64,000 nt of DNA from Pseudoxanthomonas sp. SL93 (GCF_026625825.1 NZ_CP113065.1:558001-622000), one strand, 5' to 3'; shown: positions 7,310 to 14,803, counted from the stretch's first letter. A program made the numbers and translations. Notes: a model not told the origin generated them from the letters alone.

Positions 7310-7424
7310 GCCTAACACCTGAATTAAGCCGACCCGCACTGGATAGGGCCCGAAGCCAATACTACCCAAAACCAAACGAAGTTAGGGAACCTGATGCGGG
7401 TTCGGCTTGAATGAATTGTTAGAG
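7310..7424 (-). repeat. attC of cassette 42, long form (115 bp)
   Basis: Normal arms and cores (GCCTAAC, GTTAGAG), but about 55 extra bases sit inside the central hairpin between CCCGCA and TGCGGG. The insert is shared, with changes, by the sites at 14082, 17114 and 18691. Confidence 0.93.
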
Positions 7425-7433
7425 CCCATGCCG

Positions 7434-7850
7434 CTAATGCATTGGTGGCAGAGTTACTACCCGAACTTGTGACATCTCGCCTCGCCCAGGCCCGGGAGAA
7501 TCGAAGTGGAGTACGGGGCCATAGAATCCAAAATAGGCGCCACCAGTCTCAAACGTATCTCGGACAACTGTTAGGCGATAACCGCGGCCAGCATAGTAGG
7601 TGCTGCCTCGCTTCTTGGTAGTGGCGGGAGGCGATACCTTGTGCGCGTGTTTTGGCTCGCGATTCTCTAGTACGGCGCAAAAATCTTCTTGTGCCTCCAG
7701 AATAGTCGTGCGTGCCTCAGGGGGAATATCCGGATCTTCTAATCCAGCTATGGGCCAGCACGGAGTGAACTGTGCGGACGGTATAGGGGCCGGTGATTGA
7801 GAGCATGCAGTCAGGAAGAGTGCTGCAAGAATGCAGGAAACTCGGTTCAT
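7434..7850 (-). CDS. Cassette 42: putative lipoprotein, first copy
   Basis: 138 aa from ATG 7848-7850. MNRVSCILAALFLTACSQSP is a clear lipoprotein signal with lipobox LTAC. The mature part has a CWPIAGLEDPDIPPEARTTI block and ends in a beta-rich region. Cassette 17 is the second copy with three base differences, two of which change an amino acid (Ala/Val and Pro/Arg). Own TAG stop before the attC. Function unknown. Confidence 0.7.
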   Translation of the reverse strand: MNRVSCILAALFLTACSQSPAPIPSAQFTPCWPIAGLEDPDIPPEARTTILEAQEDFCAVLENREPKHAHKVSPPATTKKRGSTYYAGRGYRLTVVRDTFETGGAYFGFYGPVLHFDSPGPGRGEMSQVRVVTLPPMH

Positions 7851-7852
7851 GG

Positions 7853-7913
7853 GCTCTAACACCTGAATTAAGCCGACCCGCGAAGCGGGTTCGGCTTGAA
7901 TGAATTGTTAGGC
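7853..7913 (-). repeat. attC of cassette 41
   Basis: Canonical, with left core CTCTAAC. Confidence 0.95.
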
Positions 7914-8231
7914 CTCACTGTCGAGGCCGGCGAGAGTAAGGCGAACCTCACTGAAACGCATGCGGTACAGATTGCCCTGCGCCTCCAGATGGCCAGCCGA
8001 GACTAGATCTCTGAGGCGTTGGCTGTAGAAGACATCTGGAACGTCGTGGTACTTGTCCGGATATGCGTCCATTGCGACCGCTACAACAAGGGCGACCTTT
8101 CGCCAGTTTGAGCTACTACTGGCCAGAATGGCTCGATCTATGGCAAGAAGGTCATCCTGAGTGAGTGCGGCAACAGCCCGCAGATCGTCCGCATCAAGCG
8201 GCGGATCATCTTGGTCGTCGGCTGGAGTCAT
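7908..8231 (-). CDS. Cassette 41: DUF3658-like protein, first copy
   Basis: 107 aa from ATG 8229-8231 (MTPADDQDDPPLDADDLRAV). The block LTQDDLLAIDRAIL...NWRKVALVVAVAMD followed by DVPDVFYSQRLRDLVSAGHL and FSEVRL matches the C-terminal DUF3658 region that usually follows a DUF1835 domain; here it stands alone. Its product is identical to cassette 6. An attC-encoded GTG is open in frame 9 codons upstream. TAA from attC. Confidence 0.75.
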   Translation of the reverse strand: MTPADDQDDPPLDADDLRAVAALTQDDLLAIDRAILASSSSNWRKVALVVAVAMDAYPDKYHDVPDVFYSQRLRDLVSAGHLEAQGNLYRMRFSEVRLTLAGLDSEA

Positions 8232-8249
8232 AGTGGACAGTCTTGTGAG

Positions 8250-8309
8250 GCCTAACACCAGAATTAAGCCGACCCGCGAAGCGGGTTCGGCTTGAATGAA
8301 TTGTTAGGC
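8250..8309 (-). repeat. attC of cassette 40
   Basis: ACACCAGAATT arm variant. Confidence 0.96.
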
Positions 8310-8600
8310 CGCGTCAAAGGCACGTTGTGACCAGACATCGCCTGATTGGTCATGCCAGTAGTAGATGTCAACTTTGCGACCCTCGAAATACTCGCCGCGT
8401 TCTTTTGGAGTGCCGTCTTGCCACCAGCTCTCGTAAATCCCATGAAGCTGCCCTGCTCTAAAGTGAGCACGTTGAGTGAGAACCCCCGGATAGTGCCAGG
8501 TTTGCTCCAGGCCGTGCGGCACGCCATCTCGTAGCTCAAGACGATATAAGGGCTCACCGGAGGCATGGAGAAGCTCTCTCAACTCGCTGTGATCTGCCAT
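8304..8600 (-). CDS. Cassette 40: MORN/YwqK-like repeat protein
   Basis: 98 aa from ATG 8598-8600. It contains repeated units of the type YRLELRDGVPHGLEQTWHY, QRAHFRAGQLHGIYESWW and KERGEYFEGRKVDIYYWH, characteristic of MORN-like repeats in the YwqK antitoxin family. No partner toxin gene is next to it, so an antitoxin role is not supported. The start codon follows the crossover by only about 5 nt. TAA from attC. Confidence 0.75.
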   Translation of the reverse strand: MADHSELRELLHASGEPLYRLELRDGVPHGLEQTWHYPGVLTQRAHFRAGQLHGIYESWWQDGTPKERGEYFEGRKVDIYYWHDQSGDVWSQRAFDAA

Positions 8601-8604
8601 AGCG

Positions 8605-8721
8605 GCCTAACACCTGAATTAAGCCGGCCCGCAGCGGGGCGGCGACTGAGTGCAAATATAGCCGAAGGCGTGCACTTAGGCGCCGCCCTGATGTGGGCTC
8701 GGCTTGAATGAATTGTTAGGC
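8605..8721 (-). repeat. attC of cassette 39, long form with nested hairpin (117 bp)
   Basis: The central loop is replaced by a second long stem: GGGCGGCG plus CTGAGTGCA on one side pair with TGCACTTAG plus CGCCGCCC on the other. The insert is unrelated to that of the 115-bp sites. Confidence 0.92.
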
Positions 8722-8724
8722 CGC

Positions 8725-9072
8725 TCAACCGAACTGCTTGGCATACGCGGCTACTTGATTTGGGAACAACTCCTCATAGAGCGGATATCCGATCCCAATT
8801 ACGTGAACCTCAATCTCAGAGGCACCAAGCTCAATCGAGAAGTCGAGAATGGAAACGCCCAGAGCAGGTATGAGCTGTCCATCTGATTGAGTAGCTGATA
8901 TCGGAAGATGCTCTTGTGACATCTCTCGCGATGCGATGCATCGGGCCTGAACTGCCTCGTAACCTGGAAGTGGCACAAACTTACCGAAAGCGACACCCAT
9001 TGGCGGATCGCCCGACTCAAGTGCGGAGTATCCGATCAACGTTTCATCCCACAGTATTCGGTACTGGCTCAT
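8725..9072 (-). CDS. Cassette 39: unknown protein, 115 aa
   Basis: ATG 9070-9072 (MSQYRILWDETLIGYSALES). Soluble and probably beta-rich, with GDPPMGVAFGKFVPLPGYEA and a final IGYPLYEELFPNQVAAYAKQF. The pattern looks like a widespread family of small uncharacterised proteins, but I cannot name it. Own TGA stop just before the attC. Confidence 0.65.
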   Translation of the reverse strand: MSQYRILWDETLIGYSALESGDPPMGVAFGKFVPLPGYEAVQARCIASREMSQEHLPISATQSDGQLIPALGVSILDFSIELGASEIEVHVIGIGYPLYEELFPNQVAAYAKQFG

Positions 9073-9077
9073 GAGCG

Positions 9078-9137
9078 GCCTAACACCTGAATTAAGCCGA
9101 CCCGCGAAGCGGGTTCGGCTTGAATAAATTGTTAGGT
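9078..9137 (-). repeat. attC of cassette 38
   Basis: Right arm GAATAAATTG and right core GTTAGGT are both single-base variants. Confidence 0.95.
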
Positions 9138-9521
9138 GCCAACCGGTTGGTCGGCACCCTTGCGCTTTGCGATGAACCAAATGATGGCAGAAGCCAACAG
9201 CGTTGCGACCCACAGCGGAACGTAGAAGAGCCAAGCAAGGCCAGACTCGTGCCCGGGGACTGCCAGCAATACCCACAGCTGAAAGGCAATGAGCAACCCG
9301 TTGAGCAATGAAAGCACCCATAGAAGTGCAGGGTGTCGGGCTTTGGGCCAAATGGCCAGTACGCTGACTAGCAGTAGCGGCAAGGCCATGAAGAGATAGT
9401 TGGGCAACAGGTATTTGAGGCAAGAGGTGCGGCCGTTATGGAGCCCAATCGCTAGGTAAAGCGCGGCCGGCACACAAAGCTGCAGCGCAACCCATCCTGC
9501 AAATCGCGTTGATTTCGCCAT
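9132..9521 (-). CDS. Cassette 38: four-TM membrane protein
   Basis: 129 aa from ATG 9519-9521. Hydrophobic segments near residues 7-26, 40-57, 63-83 and 92-116, with a basic C-terminus (AKRKGADQPVGT). TAA from attC. No family recognised. Confidence 0.65.
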   Translation of the reverse strand: MAKSTRFAGWVALQLCVPAALYLAIGLHNGRTSCLKYLLPNYLFMALPLLLVSVLAIWPKARHPALLWVLSLLNGLLIAFQLWVLLAVPGHESGLAWLFYVPLWVATLLASAIIWFIAKRKGADQPVGT

Positions 9522-9525
9522 TGGC

Positions 9526-9585
9526 ACCTAACACCCGAATTAAGCCGACCCGCGAAGCGGGTTCGGCTTGAATGAATTGTTAGGG
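9526..9585 (-). repeat. attC of cassette 37
   Basis: ACACCCGAATT arm variant, the same as in its duplicate at 13329-13388. Confidence 0.96.
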
Positions 9586-9930
9586 CTCATCAGGACTGAC
9601 GGAGAACATGAACTCATCGGTGCTTTGGCCAGCGATTAATGCGCGAGAGACCTCTCGGTCACCACAGAAGATTGCCATGCGAGTACCGACACTAGCCTTG
9701 GTAAACCGAGAGTTGACCAAGGCGCCATCGGTATTCAGCTTTACGAACCACAGGTGCATGCCCGAAACGTCGATGCCGCCCGACTTAACAGACGCAACGT
9801 TGTCAGGCTTTATCGTCGCTTCCGCTGCAAGCGTTCCATCCGGCTTAACCGCATAAACCGACAAGGCGCAGCGCTCCGAGAGCTCAGATGAACTAGCGGC
9901 AAGACTTAGAAGAAGAAGCAGAGAATGCAT
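9580..9930 (-). CDS. Cassette 37: exported protein, first copy
   Basis: 116 aa from ATG 9928-9930. Signal peptide MHSLLLLLSLAASSSELSER, then a small beta-rich domain with two cysteines that could form a disulfide (ERCALSVY and AIFCGDREV). Identical protein to cassette 27; the genes differ by one silent base. TAA from attC. Unknown function, probably periplasmic. Confidence 0.65.
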   Translation of the reverse strand: MHSLLLLLSLAASSSELSERCALSVYAVKPDGTLAAEATIKPDNVASVKSGGIDVSGMHLWFVKLNTDGALVNSRFTKASVGTRMAIFCGDREVSRALIAGQSTDEFMFSVSPDEP

Positions 9931-9938
9931 GGAATGAG

Positions 9939-9998
9939 CCCTAACACCGGAATTAAGCCGACCCGCGAAGCGGGTTCGGCTTGAATGAATTGTTAGGC
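9939..9998 (-). repeat. attC of cassette 36
   Basis: ACACCGGAATT variant, matching that of cassette 47. Confidence 0.96.
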
Positions 9999-10031
9999 CG
10001 CGCCAGATGGAGTCGCAGCACTAACGTGGTT

Positions 10032-10352
10032 TTACTTGTCATGGTGATCGCCATTTGTCTGAGATTGATCGTCAGCTCGTCTGCGCAGACCCTGCTCAAG
10101 TATCGGTTTAATGGCGATCCATGTGTGGGCGTAGTGGCCGCGTGGTCCCCGATTTTGCAGATGCTGAGGCTGCAGCGGGGTGTCGGAATAGATAAGCCAG
10201 TAGAGAAGAGGGCCGGCAACAGGGACTAAGAGCAGAAGGATGCGCCAAGCTTTATCGAGCGGAGTGCGGCTGCTCCGGACGACGCCGATTATCAGCGTCA
10301 TGCTGATCGTGATTGAAGCGACCAGTAACGCGATGAGAGCGAGTCTAGTCAT
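10032..10352 (-). CDS. Cassette 36: membrane protein with PLDc_N-like segment, second copy
   Basis: 106 aa from ATG 10350-10352. The whole unit, from the crossover base through the ORF, the 33-bp spacer and the attC, appears identical to cassette 47 about 4.8 kb away, so the duplication is recent or is kept uniform. Confidence 0.6.
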   Translation of the reverse strand: MTRLALIALLVASITISMTLIIGVVRSSRTPLDKAWRILLLLVPVAGPLLYWLIYSDTPLQPQHLQNRGPRGHYAHTWIAIKPILEQGLRRRADDQSQTNGDHHDK

Positions 10353-10386
10353 TGTGCGCCTCCGAGCTCATGGAATTGCTTTAGCG

Positions 10387-10446
10387 GCCTAACACCTGAA
10401 TTAAGCCGACCCGCGAAGCGGGTTCGGCTTGAATGAATTGTTAGGC
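10387..10446 (-). repeat. attC of cassette 35
   Basis: Canonical 60-bp site. Confidence 0.97.
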
Positions 10447-10797
10447 CTCATAAGCGAAGTCCTCGTGGGCAATTGAGTAGATGATGCCATGGCTGGTAAG
10501 AAGCCGCTGTAGCGACTGCTCCTGCTCTACGGTTAGGCCGTCGCAAGAAATTCTGGGCTTTGTAGCGATCTGTGAGACGTAAAGGCTCCCGGTTGGCTTG
10601 TCCCAAAGCAAGACGCCGTTACCCTCGACCAGAAAGCCTGCGACCTCTTGAGAGGTCAAGTAAGTGAGCTGACCTGCTGAGGTGAATCCATGCACGCGTC
10701 CAGTATCCGGGCACGACATTTGATACCCGGCCTGGCACAGGCGCTCAATCAGAGCAGCAAGCGTGAGACCTTCAACCGTTGCGACATTCTTTGTCAT
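10441..10797 (-). CDS. Cassette 35: unknown protein, 118 aa
   Basis: ATG 10795-10797 (MTKNVATVEGLTLAALIERL). Soluble. An N-terminal helix, a beta-rich middle (GRVHGFTSAGQLTYLTSQEV) and a C-terminal helix (TVEQEQSLQRLLTSHGI). TAA from attC. Not recognised. Confidence 0.6.
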   Translation of the reverse strand: MTKNVATVEGLTLAALIERLCQAGYQMSCPDTGRVHGFTSAGQLTYLTSQEVAGFLVEGNGVLLWDKPTGSLYVSQIATKPRISCDGLTVEQEQSLQRLLTSHGIIYSIAHEDFAYEA

Positions 10798-10800
10798 GAG

Positions 10801-10860
10801 GCCTAACACCAGAATTAAGCCGACCCGCGAAGCGGGTTCGGCTTGAATGAATTGTTAGGG
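10801..10860 (-). repeat. attC of cassette 34
   Basis: ACACCAGAATT variant; right core GTTAGGG. Confidence 0.96.
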
Positions 10861-11184
10861 GGCACTGCCATTGACCACAAGCTCCCCGCCGACACGCATG
10901 TCACGACCGTACTTGAAAGTGCGCTGTGCTGCCACAGCCCCATTACAGATGAGAGATATCCGATGCCCCTTGCGCGAATGACCAACCGGAAGTCGCTGCC
11001 GGAAGTTACCCCTTACCTCCCACTCTTTAGGAGAACTCTTTGAGTCAACTGGGATCAGTTGAAGCTTGCAGGAGTTCATGTCTGGAGTGGAACCAACTGC
11101 ATAGAAGATGCCGTGAGCAGGCCCGAACCAATGAGTGCAGCCAGGAAGCAGTAGGAGAAGCAGGCTCGCTGAAAAAGCTCTCAT
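10855..11184 (-). CDS. Cassette 34: putative lipoprotein, 109 aa
   Basis: ATG 11182-11184. MRAFSASLLLLLLPGCTHWF is a lipoprotein signal with lipobox LPGC. The mature domain is small and beta-rich, with two further cysteines, and ends in Gly/Val-rich VGGELVVNGSAP. TAA from attC. Function unknown. Confidence 0.65.
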   Translation of the reverse strand: MRAFSASLLLLLLPGCTHWFGPAHGIFYAVGSTPDMNSCKLQLIPVDSKSSPKEWEVRGNFRQRLPVGHSRKGHRISLICNGAVAAQRTFKYGRDMRVGGELVVNGSAP

Positions 11185-11189
11185 GTGCC

Positions 11190-11249
11190 CCCTAACACCG
11201 GAATTAAGCCGACCCGCAAAGCGGGTTCGGCTTGAATGAATTGTTAGGC
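11190..11249 (-). repeat. attC of cassette 33
   Basis: ACACCGGAATT arm and an A in the loop (CCCGCAAAGCGGG): clearly different from the attC of the twin cassette 50 (3830-3889). Confidence 0.96.
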
Positions 11250-11573
11250 CGCGTCGCCATCTGCCGCGCCCTTGTGAGGATAGTAGACCAGGGCGGCGCC
11301 CGAACTCAGAGCTTCTTCATAGAAGCCAGCGAATCCCCGATAGAGGTCCGTGTTTAGGACGTCAATCTTGAGCTTGCCGCCGCGCATGTTTTCAATATTT
11401 GTAAAGCCGTATCGGCCACACTCGTCCAGCGCTGCCTTGAAGTCGTAGGCCTCAGATTGCTGCCTAAGGAAGAGCATGCATTTGTGAGTGGCGCCAACGT
11501 CGGGGTGGCTCCAGGTGTACTTGGAATCACCGGAAAAGCGACCTTGGAACCCGTAGATCATTACAACTGTCAT
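11244..11573 (-). CDS. Cassette 33: unknown protein, second copy of cassette 50
   Basis: 109 aa from ATG 11571-11573; differs from cassette 50 by a few bases, giving Lys instead of Gln in GGKLKIDVL. The same gene is followed by two different attC sequences in its two copies, the only duplicate pair of which this is true. TAA from attC. Confidence 0.65.
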   Translation of the reverse strand: MTVVMIYGFQGRFSGDSKYTWSHPDVGATHKCMLFLRQQSEAYDFKAALDECGRYGFTNIENMRGGKLKIDVLNTDLYRGFAGFYEEALSSGAALVYYPHKGAADGDAA

Positions 11574-11578
11574 CAGCG

Positions 11579-11638
11579 GCCTAACACCAGAATTAAGCCG
11601 AGCCGCGAAGCGGCTTCGGCTTGAATGAATTGTTAGGC
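11579..11638 (-). repeat. attC of cassette 32
   Basis: Central stem GAGCCGC/GCGGCTTC as at 3830, with the ACACCAGAATT arm. Confidence 0.96.
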
Positions 11639-11642
11639 CGCT

Positions 11643-11969
11643 CTACGGCGAAGAAACACCAGAGGCGGCCCACATTTGCTCGAAGTATTCCTCTGCCACG
11701 GGCTCACCCGTGAAATCGGGGTAATGCATGCCTGTGTCCAGCCAGAAGCCGTAGTCCTTCTTGCTTGGTCCGGCGATCACGATGGCCCCGTGCTCATCAA
11801 GGCCGATCTCACGCCAGGGCCTTCCGCTCTCGTCGAACTCTATTAGCCAGCTACGAACTAGGTGGTATTTGTCCCGGTAGTTTGGGTTGACGGTATCGGT
11901 CACCGTCATTCGCTGCCACCAGTTTGATGGCTTGCGGAAGTCCGTTGCGAGCTGTGTGCGAAGGAACAT
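11643..11969 (-). CDS. Cassette 32: unknown protein, 108 aa
   Basis: ATG 11967-11969 (MFLRTQLATDFRKPSNWWQR); a later Met (MTVTDTVNPN) is an alternative. The blocks VRSWLIEFDESGRPWREIGL and PSKKDYGFWLDTGMHYPDF look like a common family of small soluble proteins without assigned function. Own TAG stop just before the attC. Confidence 0.65.
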   Translation of the reverse strand: MFLRTQLATDFRKPSNWWQRMTVTDTVNPNYRDKYHLVRSWLIEFDESGRPWREIGLDEHGAIVIAGPSKKDYGFWLDTGMHYPDFTGEPVAEEYFEQMWAASGVSSP

Positions 11970-11980
11970 TAGTTTGAGCG

Positions 11981-12040
11981 GCCTAACACCTGAGTTAAGC
12001 CGACCCGCGAAGCGGGTTCGGCTTGAATGAATTGTTAGGC
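11981..12040 (-). repeat. attC of cassette 31 (ORF-less)
   Basis: ACACCTGAGTT arm variant. Confidence 0.96.
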
Positions 12041-12211
12041 GAGCGTTGTACCAGAAAGAGGCGCCGGATGCAGGCGAGCCGCTGGGGTGGGGTGCACGGG
12101 CTCCAACCGGTGAGGCGCTTGCCTGGGAACCCGTCCGAAGAGCACCGGATGGGCGAACTACGACGCCGTCGCCGAAGGCAAGCGATGCCACCTTGACGCG
12201 CCAACCCAACG
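12041..12211 (-). ncRNA. Cassette 31: ORF-less conserved cassette, candidate small RNA
   Basis: 171 bp, one base shorter than the other four good copies because of a single-base deletion near 12150. That deletion would shift any reading frame shared by the family, which argues that the conserved product is not a protein. Confidence 0.6.
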
Positions 12212-12271
12212 GCCTAACACCTGAATTAAGCCGACCCGCGAAGCGGGTTCGGCTTGAATGAGTTGTTAGGC
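12212..12271 (-). repeat. attC of cassette 30
   Basis: Right arm GAATGAGTTG; its inside encodes the C-terminal tail of the cassette 30 protein. Confidence 0.96.
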
Positions 12272-12519
12272 CGCACACGGCGTGCGCGGCGGATGAACAT
12301 CAAGCCAGCAATGGCTACAAGTGCGGCCGGAAGGAACAAGTGCCAACCGCCCGAGATGGCATGGTGGACAGCTGCAAGACCAGATGAGGAGATGCTATCT
12401 GGGCCAAGACCATCTCGAAGAAGCCAGGCCCAGAAGGCTGCTAATCCAGCTAGGAAGACCGCAGCAGCCATCATTGTCCAGCCAACTATTGCCTGCATCC
12501 GTCTGCTTGGAGCTTTCAT
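12226..12519 (-). CDS. Cassette 30: membrane protein with attC-encoded tail
   Basis: 97 aa from ATG 12517-12519. Two hydrophobic segments near residues 11-33 and 57-77, then a basic stretch (RRARRVR). The frame has no stop before the attC and passes through it in the frame that reads PNNSFKPNPLRGSA, stopping at a TAA in the distal arm. The last 14 residues are therefore a by-product of the recombination site. Confidence 0.6.
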   Translation of the reverse strand: MKAPSRRMQAIVGWTMMAAAVFLAGLAAFWAWLLRDGLGPDSISSSGLAAVHHAISGGWHLFLPAALVAIAGLMFIRRARRVRPNNSFKPNPLRGSA

Positions 12520-12524
12520 GTGCG

Positions 12525-12585
12525 GCCTAACACCCTGAATTAAGCCGACCCGCGAAGCGGGTTCGGCTTGAATGAATTGTTAGGC
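12525..12585 (-). repeat. attC of cassette 29
   Basis: 61 bp; one extra C in the left arm (AACACCCTGAATT). Confidence 0.96.
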
Positions 12586-12864
12586 CTGCCCACGAGGAAG
12601 GGCAGCCTGAGCGAACTGTTGCATAAGATTGCTGCCCAGTAGCTTGTCTACTGACGCGATGCTTGAGATGGCGCTGGCAGCGTCGAAGGACTCGCCATAC
12701 TGCCAGGCAGCATGTGCTTGATTGTGGAGGGCATAGGCGAGATGGGCAGCGACTCTGACTGGGTGGTCTCCGGGGTTGTCACTGCCCAGATAGCCTGCCA
12801 AGAGCAAACGCATCTCGTAGAGAGCGAACGCGAGCACTTTGATTTGATCTGTCTGGTCCGTCAT
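12580..12864 (-). CDS. Cassette 29: unknown helical protein, 94 aa
   Basis: ATG 12862-12864 (MTDQTDQIKVLAFALYEMRL). Ala/His/Gln-rich and predicted almost wholly helical (HPVRVAAHLAYALHNQAHAA). Soluble. TAA from attC. Not recognised. Confidence 0.6.
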   Translation of the reverse strand: MTDQTDQIKVLAFALYEMRLLLAGYLGSDNPGDHPVRVAAHLAYALHNQAHAAWQYGESFDAASAISSIASVDKLLGSNLMQQFAQAALPRGQA

Positions 12865-12877
12865 TGGCTCTCGGCAG

Positions 12878-12937
12878 GCCTAACACCTGAATTAAGCCGA
12901 CCCGCGAAGCGGGTTCGGCTTGAATGAATTGTTAGAC
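12878..12937 (-). repeat. attC of cassette 28
   Basis: Canonical arms, right core GTTAGAC; encodes the tail of the cassette 28 protein. Confidence 0.96.
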
Positions 12938-13323
12938 CTGCCAGCCGCAGAGCTCGACAAGCCTGCGAGCTGGACCTCTACCGGAACTTGATGGCGGCAC
13001 GGGTGCCCTCGCGTGGGGTAACGCCATTGGGCCACAGCTGAAAGAATGACCTCGTTGTATCCCACAGGCTGGCCGCGGCTACGGCCGATAGGATGCCACT
13101 CCGCAGAGACGATGGCGGGTGACTGCACCTGACCGGTGCGGCCAATGACAAACGAGACCTGGGCTTTGCCAGAGAACTCGTTGTGCAGCCGAGGCGGCAG
13201 CTTTGGCGGAACGGTCGACGTAGGAGTAAGCCCAGAAGAACAGGCCGGCGCCGGCTCGGCAGCCGCGCATGCGCCAGATGTGATGCCAAGAAGCAGAACT
13301 ACCAGATTGCAGATTGTTCTCAT
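12892..13323 (-). CDS. Cassette 28: exported TonB C-terminal-like protein, first copy
   Basis: 143 aa from ATG 13321-13323. Signal peptide MRTICNLVVLLLGITSGACA, a Pro-rich stretch, then GKAQVSFVIGRTGQVQSPAI and VILSAVAQWRYP, the pattern of a TonB C-terminal domain (energy-transducer family). It lacks the usual N-terminal membrane anchor and long Pro/Lys linker, so it is not a complete TonB. The last residues (NNSFKPNPLRGSA) come from the attC. Cassette 12 is the second copy. Confidence 0.7.
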   Translation of the reverse strand: MRTICNLVVLLLGITSGACAAAEPAPACSSGLTPTSTVPPKLPPRLHNEFSGKAQVSFVIGRTGQVQSPAIVSAEWHPIGRSRGQPVGYNEVILSAVAQWRYPTRGHPCRHQVPVEVQLAGLSSSAAGRSNNSFKPNPLRGSA

Positions 13324-13328
13324 GGCAG

Positions 13329-13388
13329 GTCTAACACCCGAATTAAGCCGACCCGCGAAGCGGGTTCGGCTTGAATGAATTGTTAGGG
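13329..13388 (-). repeat. attC of cassette 27
   Basis: ACACCCGAATT variant, as in the twin cassette 37; right core GTTAGGG. Confidence 0.96.
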
Positions 13389-13733
13389 CTCATCAGGACT
13401 GACGGAGAACATGAACTCATCGGTGCTTTGGCCAGCGATTAATGCGCGAGAGACCTCTCGGTCACCACAGAAGATTGCCATGCGAGTACCGACACTAGCC
13501 TTGGTAAACCGAGAGTTGACCAAGGCGCCATCGGTATTCAGCTTTACGAACCACAGGTGCATGCCCGAAACGTCGATGCCGCCCGACTTAACAGACGCAA
13601 CGTTGTCAGGCTTTATCGTCGCTTCCGCTGCAAGCGTTCCGTCCGGCTTAACCGCATAAACCGACAAGGCGCAGCGCTCCGAGAGCTCAGATGAACTAGC
13701 GGCAAGACTTAGAAGAAGAAGCAGAGAATGCAT
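13383..13733 (-). CDS. Cassette 27: exported protein, second copy of cassette 37
   Basis: 116 aa from ATG 13731-13733, the same protein as cassette 37; one silent base differs near 13639. The attC is also the same, so the unit moved or was copied as a cassette. Confidence 0.65.
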   Translation of the reverse strand: MHSLLLLLSLAASSSELSERCALSVYAVKPDGTLAAEATIKPDNVASVKSGGIDVSGMHLWFVKLNTDGALVNSRFTKASVGTRMAIFCGDREVSRALIAGQSTDEFMFSVSPDEP

Positions 13734-13741
13734 GGAATGAG

Positions 13742-13801
13742 CCCTAACACCAGAATTAAGCCGACCCGCGAAGCGGGTTCGGCTTGAATGAATTGTTAGA
13801 C
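13742..13801 (-). repeat. attC of cassette 26
   Basis: ACACCAGAATT variant; right core GTTAGAC. Confidence 0.96.
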
Positions 13802-13805
13802 CGCA

Positions 13806-14078
13806 TCACAGCCACCACCGGCGATCCTCTGGATACTCAGCCCTGACATCCGCATCCGAAGGGCCGTGGCACTTTATATCCCAAGCCTCTTCGGGAGTCA
13901 GGATCCGCACGCCACACATGCGCAGGTCACAAGAGCGGGGCTGCGAACCGTCTATAAGGGATATGCCCCAGACCTCGCCGTCGCCGGCACCCACACAAAG
14001 GCACGGATGAAAAGCACAGTCCTCGTAAATCTCGCCGGGAGAGATGTTGAGATCACCGAACTTGTCCCGATCTTCCAT
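13806..14078 (-). CDS. Cassette 26: unknown cysteine-rich protein, 90 aa
   Basis: ATG 14076-14078 (MEDRDKFGDLNISPGEIYED). Six cysteines (CAFHPCLCV, RSCDLRMCGV, IKCHG) and the block GISLIDGSQPRSC suggest a small metal-binding or disulfide-stabilised domain, but the family is not recognised. Own stop codon just before the attC. Confidence 0.6.
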   Translation of the reverse strand: MEDRDKFGDLNISPGEIYEDCAFHPCLCVGAGDGEVWGISLIDGSQPRSCDLRMCGVRILTPEEAWDIKCHGPSDADVRAEYPEDRRWWL

Positions 14079-14081
14079 GCG

Positions 14082-14196
14082 GTCTAACGCCTGAATTAAG
14101 CCGACCCGCACTGGGTTGGCACCGAAGTCGATATTACCCAGAACGACCCGAAGTTAGCGAACCTGATGCGGGTTCGGCTTGAATGAATTGTTAGGC
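14082..14196 (-). repeat. attC of cassette 25 (ORF-less), long form (115 bp)
   Basis: Same class of central insert as 7310, with many substitutions (GGGTTGGCACCGAAGTCGAT). Confidence 0.93.
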
Positions 14197-14368
14197 CGAA
14201 GTTGTACCAGAAAGAGGCGCCGGATGCAGGCGAGCCGCTGGGGTGGGGTGCATGGGCTCCGACCCGCGAGGCGCTTGCCTGGGACCCCGTCCGAAGAGCG
14301 ACCGGAAGGGTGAACTATGACCTGGTTGCCGAAGGCCAGTGATGCCACTTTGAAGCACCAACCCAACG
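14197..14368 (-). ncRNA. Cassette 25: ORF-less conserved cassette, candidate small RNA
   Basis: 172 bp, with the invariant block next to its attC and CAGTGATGCCACTTTGAAGC at the other end. It is the only ORF-less copy with a 115-bp attC. Confidence 0.6.
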
Positions 14369-14428
14369 GCCTAACACTTGAGTTAAGGCGACCCGCGAAG
14401 CGGGTTCGGCTTGAATGAATTGTTAGGC
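14369..14428 (-). repeat. attC of cassette 24
   Basis: The left arm reads ACACTTGAGTTAAGGCG; the right arm is canonical, so the arms pair less well than elsewhere. Confidence 0.94.
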
Positions 14429-14803
14429 ATCATGGCCACGAGACCTCGCACCTGCAATGCCTGCTGAAAAGAAAGTGAGCGATGCGCCTAGGACCATGAG
14501 TCTGTGCGTCATCGATCCATTGATCATCAGAGCCATAGCGAAACCGCACAAACCAAGCGCGACAAAGGCCCAAGCAACCACTCGCGTCTCCTTGTGGTTG
14601 AGGCTGCGCGGGGCGCCAAATGCGGCGCGATAGAGCATCACTAGAAATCCTAAAGTCAGAGCGCCACATATCCCTGCAACCAGCCAAGCGCCGCGAGTTG
14701 CAAGAAAGACGGATAGCGAGCCGAACAGCGCTGATAGCAAAGAGCTGGCGCTGATGCCGGCTATGCGCTCCCGCCTATTAGGTGAACGGCTGAACTCTCT
14801 CAC
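14423..14803 (-). CDS. Cassette 24: four-TM membrane protein
   Basis: 126 aa with GTG start at 14801-14803 (first residues REFSRSPNRRERIAG, basic and cytoplasmic); no ATG is available upstream within the cassette. Four hydrophobic segments separated by short loops, ending in a basic GARSRGHDA. TAA from attC. Not recognised. Confidence 0.6.
   Translation of the reverse strand: MREFSRSPNRRERIAGISASSLLSALFGSLSVFLATRGAWLVAGICGALTLGFLVMLYRAAFGAPRSLNHKETRVVAWAFVALGLCGFAMALMINGSMTHRLMVLGASLTFFSAGIAGARSRGHDA

Noticed and set aside
8304..8600. Antitoxin function for the YwqK-like cassette
   Set aside because: Only the repeat type is similar; no toxin gene adjoins it.
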